Positions 1-6,494 of a stretch of DNA of 6,494 nucleotides are shown here, in pieces (the stretch's first letter is position 1; each line of letters starts with the position of its first letter). Position numbers and translations under genes: made by a program. The notes below the pieces were generated by a model. The model ran no database searches. It worked only from the letters and a program-made list of their open reading frames with translations, and was not told the DNA's origin. The stretch is from JAJPJX01 sp964568355 (GTDB lineage: Bacteria > Acidobacteriota > Terriglobia > Bryobacterales > Bryobacteraceae): positions 1 through 6,494 of the forward strand of contig CAZMRK010000264.1 of NCBI GenBank assembly GCA_964568355.1. The letters are read 5' to 3'.

Positions 1-132
1 CGCCAATCCGAAAATCCGGAGCCCACCAGCTTTGCCGGTCCTGCATGTCAGGCGATTGTACTCTCTCGCGCCATGTCTGTCCAATTCTTCCAGGCCGCCC
101 GCAGAATCTGGAAGAAGTGGATACCGTTTTGA
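1..132. other. Left-edge region without an assignable gene
   Basis: No convincing gene is seen here. All three forward frames happen to be open from the left edge. Frame 1 closes at a TGA at 130-132, frame 3 at a TGA at 135-137, and frame 2 runs on into the receptor gene. The translations show no family resemblance, so this could be a short tail of an upstream gene or simply untranslated leader DNA. The only clear structure is the inverted repeat at 85-116. Sequence to the left of the window would settle whether a coding region ends here. Confidence 0.4.
85..116. repeat. Perfect 9-bp inverted repeat upstream of the promoter
   Basis: TTCTTCCAG at 85-93 is matched by its exact reverse complement CTGGAAGAA at 108-116, around a 14-base GC-rich centre. 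It ends 17 bases before the proposed -35 box of the receptor gene. It could be an operator for a dimeric regulator. It could also be the stem of a weak terminator for an upstream gene, although the following T run (127-130) is short and 10 bases away. The symmetry is seen directly; the role is inferred. Confidence 0.45.
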
Positions 133-133
133 A

Positions 134-162
134 TTGACCCTGTTGCGGATCGGCGTCATGAT
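134..162 (+). promoter_or_regulatory. Putative sigma-70-type promoter of the three-gene cluster
   Basis: TTGACC at 134-139 matches the -35 consensus at five of six positions. A 17-base spacer leads to CATGAT at 157-162, which matches the -10 consensus at four of six. A start near 168-170 would leave a leader of about 43-45 bases before the receptor ATG at 213. Its position just upstream of the first gene of a tightly packed series supports the call. It is a motif match only, and acidobacterial promoters are poorly characterised. Confidence 0.35.
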
Positions 163-198
163 TCCAGGCAGAATACGCGCTGAGGCATACAGTCTCGA

Positions 199-203
199 AA
201 GGA
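199..203 (+). promoter_or_regulatory. Shine-Dalgarno site of the receptor gene
   Basis: AAGGA lies nine bases before the ATG at 213, within an AAAGGAA stretch. The start it selects is followed immediately by a signal-peptide sequence, which supports 213 as the true start. Confidence 0.6.
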
Positions 204-212
204 ATCGCTCCC

Positions 213-3200
213 ATGCAACGTGCCGTGTACCTGACGCCCGTCCTATTCCTCGCTACCGCTGCCGCGCTCTGCGCCCAGTCGCCGCTCGGCACAATCCTCG
301 GAGCCGTGAAGGATCCAACCGGCGCCATCGTGCCAGAAGCCCAGGTTACGATTCACAACGAAGCCACCAATTTCGAACGGTCCATGAAGACCAGCTCCGA
401 AGGTAACTACTACTTCAGCAATGTCTCGGAAGGACGTTATACGGTGTCCGTGGAATCCGCCGGATTCCATAAGCTCACCCAGCCCGGCGTTCAACTGACC
501 GCCGGACAGACCTTGCGCCTGGATTTCACCATGCAGGTAGGGCAGACGACGGACACGATTACGGTCACCTCCGCCGTTCCGGTAGTCAATAGCGAAACTG
601 CCACCATCGGTGAGTCTCTGCCAGCAGTCCACATTCAGAACTCCTACCTGGCTCTACCGATGTTTCAAACCCCGGCAGAACTGATCGGTAATTACAGTCT
701 CCAGTCCGTCGGCATCGGCAGCGCGGTCTATAAGGTCAACGGCTCGCGTCCCACACAGGTTCGTTTCACGCGCGACGGACAGGCCGTGGACGTCTACTGG
801 GGATTTCCGCCCACCACCAGCGTGCAGGAAACCCGAATGACCGACGTGAACGCGCCTGCCGAATATGCCACACCCGCTACCATCGCCACCGTGACCAAAG
901 GCGGCTCGAACGAGTTTCACGCCGCGGCAGAGTACACACTGTCCAACAATGCGCTCAATGCCCTCGGTCCGCTGGGTGCGGCCAGGGGTGCCGGCATCGG
1001 CAGCTACAACTCTTCGTTCGCCGGTAGCGGACCGGTGATACTCCCGAAAATCTACAACGGGCGTAACAAGACGTTCTTCACTTCTACCTATGAACGAAGT
1101 AAGAGCCGCGACTTCCAGTTCGTCCCCTTCGTCAATGTTCCCACCAGCATGATGCGTAATGGAGATTTTTCACAGTTGACGGATAGCTCGGGCAACCTGA
1201 TACCGATTGTCGACCCCTTGAGCGGCGTGCAATTTCCCAACAACACCATTCCCGCCAGCCGGATCAATAGCGTTTCGGCGAACATCATCAACCAGCTATA
1301 TCCGCTGCCCAATACGGGAAGTCCGAGCAGCACCGTCCGGAACTACACCACGCTGGCGCACCAGTTTTATGACTACGGAGCCTTCTTCGCCCGCTTCGAT
1401 CAGAAGTTATCCGGCAATAACACAGCTAACTTCGGATTCACGAGACGTACTCAATCGGCTCGGTTCGATACCTCGGCCTCCGGGCGCAGCAAAGTGCCGG
1501 GCGAATACTATGCCGTACAGAAGCAGGCCACCGACGGCTTTTCGCTGGCTGATGTACACATCTTCGGACCGCGCCTGCTCAATGAAATCCGCATCTCCTA
1601 TGATCGATTCGTGCAGCCCTCCGGTACGGATGTGAAGGGCCAGGAAGTCCTGAAGCAACTGGGCATTCAAGGCATCGATCCGGGATTAAACTACACCGGG
1701 CTGCCGGGAATCTCGCTTACCGGCTTCGCCGGCATCGGCGTCGTCTACAATGACAACACCTTCACCGAGAACCGGATCAGCTTCATCAATAACGTCAGCT
1801 TCCAAACCTCGCGCCATGCCTTCAAGTTCGGAGTCAACTATATCCGATTCCAGGACAATACCTCCGGCGTCACTGGCAGCGTGTTCGGGGACTACAGCTT
1901 CACGGGACGCTTTACGCGGGGAACGCTTGCCAGCGGTGGCAGTGCCATCGCGGATCTGCTGCTTGGATACCCGGACACCACGGCACGATTCACTCCGCGC
2001 GCCACGGTAGCGGCCCGCAATTACGTGCTTGGTGCGTATGTCCAGGATGATTTTCGAATCTCGCCCCGGTTGACGTTGAACATCGGCGTTCGCTACGACT
2101 TCGAAGGTGCTCCTTACGACGCCAACGACCTCTATTACAATTTTGATCCGAAGACCGGAGGCATCGTGCTCCCCAGCACCAAGGCACTGCAGAGCATAAG
2201 CACCCTGTTCAACCCGGCCATTCCTCGGGCGTTGGCCTCGGACGTGGGATTTCCCTCCAGGCTCCTCCGTCCCGACCGCAACAACTTCAATCCGCGAATT
2301 GGGCTGGCGTTCCGGCCGTTTGCCGACGCCACGACAGCCATCCGCGCGGGATACGGCCTCTACTCCGTGGGCAAAGTCGGTAGCGCCAACCGCGGATCGG
2401 GTAGCGTTCTGTTGCAGACCTCCGGTCCTTTTGCGCTTACCGAGAGCTTCACCAACACGCAGGCTTCCGGTGCGGCGCCCCTCCTTTCCTACCCATCACC
2501 ATTTCTTGCCACCGGAACCGCCTCCAGTTCCTACAGCATCTCCGCGACGAATCCCAATCTCCACGACGGCTACATGCAACAGTGGAACATCAGTGTGGAA
2601 CGCGAATTCCTCCAGACGGCATTCCGCCTTTCCTATATCGGCAGCAAGAGCACGAATCTCCCCTACGCCCGGAACATCGCCCTTCCGCCGCCCAGCACGG
2701 TTCCGTTCACCAACGCGCGATATGTTTACAACGGCTTCTCCGGCATCAGCTATCTCGATCAAGGAGCGAACGCCACCTACAACGCGATGCAGGCGGAGTT
2801 TACTCACCCGACGGGACATGGCCTTTATCTGCACGGCGGCTGGACCTGGGCTAACGACATGACCGACTCCGACCCCGGTATCGGCCTGACCGGAACCGCC
2901 ACCAATCCGTACGATCGCAGCTATGATCGTGGTCGCGGCGACTATGTGCCGCGCCACCGCTTCCAGTTCGACTGGGCGTACGAACTGCCTTTCGGTCGCG
3001 GTAAGCCTCTTCTCACCAGCACGCCACGGATAGTAAATCAAATCGTCGGCGGCTGGGTGCTATCCGGCTATTGGCGCGTACAAAGCGGCCAGCCCTACAC
3101 GCCAAGTTACTCGGGCACCGATCCTTCCGGTACAGGCGTTTTCTCGGGCCGTCCGGACCGGATCGGGTCGGGTACGCTCTCCAACCCCACGCAATACCGC

Positions 3201-3503
3201 TGGTTCGACACCTCGGCATTCGTCGTGCCGCCTTCCAATGTCGGCAGGTATGGCACGTCGGGGCGCAATATCCTGGAAGCTCCGGCAACCCATGCCTTCC
3301 TCGCCGGCATCCATAAATACTTCGCGCTGGCCGAGCGTTTGAAACTACGCGTCAGCGGCTATTTTTACGATCCCTTCAACCAGCACGACTGGGGTCCGCC
3401 TTCCACCAACATCACCGCCTCCGATGCCGGAGTGCTCGGTACACCTTACCCCTTTGGGATGTTCGCCCGAACCATTCAATTCGGAGCGCGCCTGGAGTTT
3501 TGA
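213..3503 (+). CDS. TonB-dependent receptor, Oar-like, with N-terminal carboxypeptidase regulatory-like domain
   Basis: Outer-membrane protein of 1096 residues, predicted to import a large or scarce solute using TonB energy. Residues 1-21 form a signal peptide (hydrophobic core, likely cut after A21 before QSPLG). Residues about 25-110 are a carboxypeptidase regulatory-like beta-sandwich, recognisable by GAVKDPTGAIVPEAQVTI and the GNYYFSNVSEGRYTVSVES stretch. A plug follows at about 120-245, with VNGSRP near 175-180 and VTKGGSNEFH near 227-236. The rest is beta-barrel, including YVQDDFRISPRLTLNIGVRYDF from about 609, HRFQFDWAYELPFGRG near 915 and GGWVLSGYWRVQSGQPY near 946. The protein ends in phenylalanine, the usual outer-membrane assembly signal. 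The length is typical of these receptors. Family membership is secure; the substrate is unknown. No SusD-like partner is visible. Co-directional hydrolase-like genes downstream suggest a carbohydrate substrate, which is inference. Confidence 0.92.
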   Translation: MQRAVYLTPVLFLATAAALCAQSPLGTILGAVKDPTGAIVPEAQVTIHNEATNFERSMKTSSEGNYYFSNVSEGRYTVSVESAGFHKLTQPGVQLTAGQTLRLDFTMQVGQTTDTITVTSAVPVVNSETATIGESLPAVHIQNSYLALPMFQTPAELIGNYSLQSVGIGSAVYKVNGSRPTQVRFTRDGQAVDVYWGFPPTTSVQETRMTDVNAPAEYATPATIATVTKGGSNEFHAAAEYTLSNNALNALGPLGAARGAGIGSYNSSFAGSGPVILPKIYNGRNKTFFTSTYERSKSRDFQFVPFVNVPTSMMRNGDFSQLTDSSGNLIPIVDPLSGVQFPNNTIPASRINSVSANIINQLYPLPNTGSPSSTVRNYTTLAHQFYDYGAFFARFDQKLSGNNTANFGFTRRTQSARFDTSASGRSKVPGEYYAVQKQATDGFSLADVHIFGPRLLNEIRISYDRFVQPSGTDVKGQEVLKQLGIQGIDPGLNYTGLPGISLTGFAGIGVVYNDNTFTENRISFINNVSFQTSRHAFKFGVNYIRFQDNTSGVTGSVFGDYSFTGRFTRGTLASGGSAIADLLLGYPDTTARFTPRATVAARNYVLGAYVQDDFRISPRLTLNIGVRYDFEGAPYDANDLYYNFDPKTGGIVLPSTKALQSISTLFNPAIPRALASDVGFPSRLLRPDRNNFNPRIGLAFRPFADATTAIRAGYGLYSVGKVGSANRGSGSVLLQTSGPFALTESFTNTQASGAAPLLSYPSPFLATGTASSSYSISATNPNLHDGYMQQWNISVEREFLQTAFRLSYIGSKSTNLPYARNIALPPPSTVPFTNARYVYNGFSGISYLDQGANATYNAMQAEFTHPTGHGLYLHGGWTWANDMTDSDPGIGLTGTATNPYDRSYDRGRGDYVPRHRFQFDWAYELPFGRGKPLLTSTPRIVNQIVGGWVLSGYWRVQSGQPYTPSYSGTDPSGTGVFSGRPDRIGSGTLSNPTQYRWFDTSAFVVPPSNVGRYGTSGRNILEAPATHAFLAGIHKYFALAERLKLRVSGYFYDPFNQHDWGPPSTNITASDAGVLGTPYPFGMFARTIQFGARLEF

Positions 3504-3531
3504 ATTCGCATACCTGACCCCTTCTCAGAAC

Positions 3532-4809
3532 ATGATTCAAACCGTTCGATGTTTCCATTGGAAAAACTGGCTGGCAGGGATCGTGGTCACGGCCACGATC
3601 CTGTCCGCCGCCGATCCGCAGAAACTGGAAATGAGCGCGCCGCTCACGCATTCCGACTGGATGCTTCGGCCCGGTCTCAAATGGGGCCCGGCCGGCGTCC
3701 ATCACATGCTGGATGCGTGCAAGGCCTCCGGCTGGAAGCACGTCTACTGGCGCGTGATGGATGGCGGGAGATCCACTTATAAAAGTAAATGGGTAACTCC
3801 CGCGGCGCACTTCGAATACGATTGGTTTTACAACCCCCTCGCGCCCGCCGATCAGCAGTTGGTCCATAGCTACTTTCCCAAAATGACTCCCGAAGAGAGG
3901 CGGGCGCTGAGCGAGAAGATCGCTTCACTCGATTACAGCGAGTTCGATTCCTTGGCCGAAGCTATCCGCTACGGCCATCAGATCGGTCTTAGGATTCATG
4001 CCTGGGTGTCCATCAACGAGGATGACCACGGATGGGGTACGCGGAGCGACTTCAGCCTGAAGCATCCGGAATACCGGTGGCGACGGCGCGACGGTTCGTT
4101 CTATCGAAGCCAGTTGAGCTTTGCGTTCCCGGAAGTACGCGACTACAAACTGGCCATCCTCCGGGAACTGGTGGAGAACTACGACATCGACGGCGTCTTC
4201 CTGGATTTCCTCCGAACCGGCGACGTTCGAGACAACCCGCAGACGGATGCGGACGGCGTCGCCAACTACGGATATGAAGCGCCTCTGGTTCGTGGATTTC
4301 ATGAAAAATACGGCGTCGACCCCCACGGTATCGCCAATGGCGACGATCGCTGGGTGCGCTTCCGCGCGGAACCAGTCACCCTGTTCATGCGCGCAGCCCG
4401 GCGGATGATGAAATCCGTGAAGCCCTCCCTGCCGCTTGCCGTGATGGGGGTGCACCCCTATTGTTACCGCGGGCTCAAGGACAAGATCGACGGGAACCTG
4501 CGCGGCATGTTGCTCGACATGACGACCTGGGCGAACGAAGGTCTCATGGACGAGGCCGTGGCCGCCGGCTATTACTTGAACGGCACACCCGAGATGGCCT
4601 TCGACGCTCTCAAAAAGGAGACTGGCGGCAAGGTGGCACTTTGGCTCTATGCCTGGGTACCGAATGCCGTTGCGGATTTCGAAAGGGATTTCGCTCTGGC
4701 CAAAAAAGTAGGCGCCAGGCGTTTGTTGTTCTGGGAGGCCGACTACATCGACGGCCGTTCCAACCGTGAAGTCTTGCAGAAGGCGATGAGTGCCCGGGCG
4801 GAGCCCTGA
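3532..4809 (+). CDS. Exported family-10-like glycosyl hydrolase (GHL10 / YngK-DigH type TIM barrel)
   Basis: Protein of 425 residues. The frame is open further upstream to 3424, but that would overlap the receptor. The ATG at 3532 leaves a 28-bp gap and starts a signal peptide (KNW then a hydrophobic run LAGIVVTATIL at about 14-24, cut near SAA/DP), so it is preferred, although no strong Shine-Dalgarno site precedes it. The TIM-barrel pattern matches GHL10: GLRIHAWVSINED (152-164), then LSFAFPEVRDYKLAILRELV (195-214), YDIDGVFLDFLR (217-228), PLAVMGVHP (301-309), and a final strand LLFWEADYID (398-407). D225 and E402 sit at strand ends and are the obvious catalytic candidates. Family members cleave glycans; E. 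coli DigH acts on denuded peptidoglycan. Whether this protein shares that substrate cannot be told. It is probably periplasmic or secreted and co-transcribed with its neighbours. Confidence 0.75.
   Translation: MIQTVRCFHWKNWLAGIVVTATILSAADPQKLEMSAPLTHSDWMLRPGLKWGPAGVHHMLDACKASGWKHVYWRVMDGGRSTYKSKWVTPAAHFEYDWFYNPLAPADQQLVHSYFPKMTPEERRALSEKIASLDYSEFDSLAEAIRYGHQIGLRIHAWVSINEDDHGWGTRSDFSLKHPEYRWRRRDGSFYRSQLSFAFPEVRDYKLAILRELVENYDIDGVFLDFLRTGDVRDNPQTDADGVANYGYEAPLVRGFHEKYGVDPHGIANGDDRWVRFRAEPVTLFMRAARRMMKSVKPSLPLAVMGVHPYCYRGLKDKIDGNLRGMLLDMTTWANEGLMDEAVAAGYYLNGTPEMAFDALKKETGGKVALWLYAWVPNAVADFERDFALAKKVGARRLLFWEADYIDGRSNREVLQKAMSARAEP
3575..3603 (+). repeat. Strong hairpin within the signal-peptide codons of the second gene
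   Basis: GGATCGTGG at 3578-3586 pairs perfectly with CCACGATCC at 3593-3601 around a six-base loop, TCACGG. Two further pairs (3575-3576 with 3602-3603) form if G3577 is bulged. The stem begins 43-46 bases after the ATG at 3532. It could affect elongation, transcript processing or stability between receptor and enzyme. It may equally be an accident of codons for a hydrophobic stretch. The pairing is seen; any role is inferred. Confidence 0.4.
4800..4803 (+). promoter_or_regulatory. Shine-Dalgarno site of the third gene, inside the end of the second
   Basis: GGAG lies seven bases before the ATG at 4811 and within the last codons of the preceding gene, whose TGA is at 4807-4809. With a single base between stop and start, translational coupling is likely. 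Confidence 0.55.
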
Positions 4810-4810
4810 T

Positions 4811-6494
4811 ATGCCTGGCTGCTATGCGCTGTTCCTGTTCCTGATCGCGGGCAGCCTCTGGGGCGCCGGGCATCTGACGATCGTCACAGGCGAAGCGGCC
4901 CCGCCGGTGGAACGCTACGCGGCCGAAGAGCTGCGCCGCTATGCCGGCAGCCTCTTTACACTGAAGACGGAGATCGCCTCGGAGCCCTCGGGAGTATCGA
5001 TTATCCTCGGCTCGCCGGCCACCAACCCGCACACGGCACGCCTGGCGGGGAACGCAGACTGGAAAGCACTGCGGGCCGACGGCTTTCTGCTGAAGAGCGT
5101 CGATCCGCAAACCCTGGTCATCGGAGGGATCGAGCCACGCGGAACGCTCTTCGGCGTCTACGAACTTCTGGAGCGCTGGGGGGCGCGCTTCACGCTCACG
5201 GAGGATTTCCTGCCGCCGCGCGCGGCTTCCTTCCGCTTGCCGCATCTCAATGAGATCTGCCGCCCGGCGTACCCGGTGCGTGCGATGCGTCCCGTCAATA
5301 ACCTTCCCGAGGGTTCGGCCGCCTGGAGCCTGCGGGATTTCGAGCGCTTCATCGACCAGATGGCGAAGCTGAAGTTCAATACCTTCACCCTGGTCATCAT
5401 GGAATCCGGACCGTGGCTCGACTACTCATTTCGCGGCGTGCCGCGGCCGGCCGGTGACATCTTCTATGGCTGGCGCTATCCGATTACGGATGACTTTGTG
5501 GGCCGGAGCCTGTTCCCCGCCCAGAAGGAGTACTACAGTCCGGTCCTCGCCGGTGCGCGAAATGATGCCGAGCGAAAGCGCGCCGGCATCGGCCTGGTGC
5601 GCGCGGTTCAGGAGCATGCCCGCCGGCGCGGCTTGATGACGGCATTGGCATTCGGGATGCTTGAGCCGCCCACGGAGTTCAAGCATCGGTTTAATGAATG
5701 GGCCACCCTGCCGCTCCCGGATCCGAAAGAGTTCGCCGGCGCCACATTCACCGTCACTCCCGCCGAGGAGTTCGGCGTGAATCCCAAGTATGCGGCGTGG
5801 ATGAACGTCATGGACCCGGCCGTCCGTGAGTTGGTAAGCCTGCGCCTGAACACCCTGCTCTCTACCTACCCGAAGACCGATTACTACTATCTCTGGATCT
5901 CCGAGCATCGGGCCGGCGTCATCGATTACCACAAGGTCTATCAGGACCTCGATCGCCGGTATCACTTCCCATCGGATTTTGATTTCGAAAAAGTGCTGGC
6001 GAACCCCGGTGACTACGCCTACGGCCGCGAGCGATATCAGAACCAGGTAAAGGGAGATCTTCTGTTCCTCTACCTGTTCGACGAGGTCGTGCTGCGCGGC
6101 GGACTGCTCGGCAGAGCGGCCCGGCAGGGCTCCAGCATCGGCCTGGCGGGAATTATGCCGGGGCTGGCCCCCATGGCGGCCAGAATGCTGCCGCGCGAGC
6201 ACGCCGAATTTGCGGCATGGCTCGAATACGGCACGCATGCCACCGCCGACCAGTTGAACCACCTCGAGCCCCTGATCCGCGAACGCGTTCCCACCACCCT
6301 GGAGATCGGCATCCAGGACGATAACACCATGTGGTTCCCCCAGGTGAATGTGGAATCGCTCGAGCGTATCGCACGCTTCACCGCGCCTCGCCGGTTGGAG
6401 GGCTACGTCGCCACGCTGTGGCAGCCGCGCCAGGCGGACCTGAACGCCGCGTATCTCGGCAAGGTCTCCTGGAACCCGGAATGGAGCGCGGCAC
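4811..6494 (+). CDS. Exported glycoside-hydrolase-like protein with GH20b/GH67-type N-terminal domain, cut by the window end
   Basis: The frame from 4811 stays open for 561 codons to the right edge, so the C-terminus is missing. Residues 1-20 are a signal peptide (CYALFLFLIAGSLWGAG). Residues about 21-140 resemble the zincin-like N-terminal domain found before GH20, GH67 and GH115 catalytic barrels: AAEELRRYAG (37-46), SIILGSP (63-69), then DGFLLKSVDPQTLVIGG and RGTLFGVYELLERWGARF (110-127). A probable TIM barrel follows: FERFIDQMAKLKFNTFTLVIME (177-198), an EHARRRGLMTALAFGM helix-strand (268-283), YYYLWISEHR (358-367) and EGYVATLWQP (530-539). E365 in WISEH is a possible catalytic acid; this is a guess from position. 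The catalytic region is not one I can place firmly in GH20, GH67 or GH115. Alpha-glucuronidase-like is one reading; a distinct uncharacterised family is another. It begins one base after the second gene. Confidence 0.7.
   Translation, partial: MPGCYALFLFLIAGSLWGAGHLTIVTGEAAPPVERYAAEELRRYAGSLFTLKTEIASEPSGVSIILGSPATNPHTARLAGNADWKALRADGFLLKSVDPQTLVIGGIEPRGTLFGVYELLERWGARFTLTEDFLPPRAASFRLPHLNEICRPAYPVRAMRPVNNLPEGSAAWSLRDFERFIDQMAKLKFNTFTLVIMESGPWLDYSFRGVPRPAGDIFYGWRYPITDDFVGRSLFPAQKEYYSPVLAGARNDAERKRAGIGLVRAVQEHARRRGLMTALAFGMLEPPTEFKHRFNEWATLPLPDPKEFAGATFTVTPAEEFGVNPKYAAWMNVMDPAVRELVSLRLNTLLSTYPKTDYYYLWISEHRAGVIDYHKVYQDLDRRYHFPSDFDFEKVLANPGDYAYGRERYQNQVKGDLLFLYLFDEVVLRGGLLGRAARQGSSIGLAGIMPGLAPMAARMLPREHAEFAAWLEYGTHATADQLNHLEPLIRERVPTTLEIGIQDDNTMWFPQVNVESLERIARFTAPRRLEGYVATLWQPRQADLNAAYLGKVSWNPEWSAA

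Noticed and set aside
213..275. Lipoprotein signal around C20 of the receptor
   Set aside because: The residue before the cysteine is leucine, which does not fit a lipobox. An ordinary signal peptidase I site after A21 is more likely.
32..406. Forward reading frame of 124 codons overlapping the start of the receptor gene
   Set aside because: It overlaps the well-supported receptor gene by almost 200 bases in another frame, and its product is arginine- and serine-rich with no family resemblance.
2299..3041. Long overlapping frames on both strands inside the receptor gene (forward 2299-2862, reverse 2496-3041)
   Set aside because: They are low-complexity proline-, arginine- or glycine-rich translations of the other frames of a GC-rich gene, with no recognisable domains and no start signals.
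3424..3531. Upstream extension of the second gene to an ATG inside the receptor gene
   Set aside because: It would add 36 residues before a clear signal peptide and overlap the receptor's C-terminal barrel codons. The ATG at 3532 fits better.
3504..3531. Terminator or new promoter between the receptor and the second gene
   Set aside because: The 28 bases contain no stem with a T run and no convincing -35/-10 pair.
4610..5245. Reverse-strand frame of 211 codons across the junction of the second and third genes
   Set aside because: It runs antisense to two convincing genes, and its arginine-rich product resembles no family. It is a product of GC-rich codon use.
5426..6262. Reverse-strand frame of 278 codons inside the third gene
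   Set aside because: It is antisense to a forward frame with a signal peptide, ribosome site and recognisable N-terminal domain. The reverse product shows no coherent domain.

Overview
The window reads as bacterial accessory DNA of moderately high GC. It is most likely from Acidobacteriota, of the Solibacter/Bryobacter kind (Bryobacterales). This is an inference from protein style. The first gene is a textbook example of the Oar-like, carboxypeptidase-regulatory-domain TonB-dependent receptors that are hugely expanded in that phylum, and it is followed by secreted glycosidase-like proteins. No rRNA, tRNA, CRISPR array, insertion sequence or phage gene is visible.

Layout: bases 1-212 hold no convincing gene. 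They contain a 9-bp inverted repeat (85-116), a plausible sigma-70-type promoter (134-162) and a clear Shine-Dalgarno site (199-203). Three genes follow head to tail on the + strand. (1) 213-3503 is a 1096-residue outer-membrane TonB-dependent receptor with an N-terminal regulatory-like beta-sandwich. (2) 3532-4809 is a 425-residue exported TIM-barrel protein resembling the family-10-like glycosyl hydrolases (GHL10, the YngK/DigH type). (3) 4811 to the right edge is an exported protein with a GH20b/GH67-type N-terminal domain and a large poorly recognisable C-terminal region. It is open at the window end (at least 561 residues). The gaps are 28 bp and 1 bp with no terminator between genes, so one transcript is likely.

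Working model (inference): an acidobacterial polysaccharide- or glycoconjugate-use locus in which two exported hydrolase-like proteins cut a carbohydrate and the receptor takes up the products across the outer membrane. It differs from Bacteroidota PULs in having no SusD-like partner in view. The substrate cannot be read from the sequence. The third gene is the least understood part and the best candidate for something undescribed. Two perfect 9-bp hairpins, one upstream of the promoter and one inside the signal-peptide region of the second gene, are possible regulatory elements.
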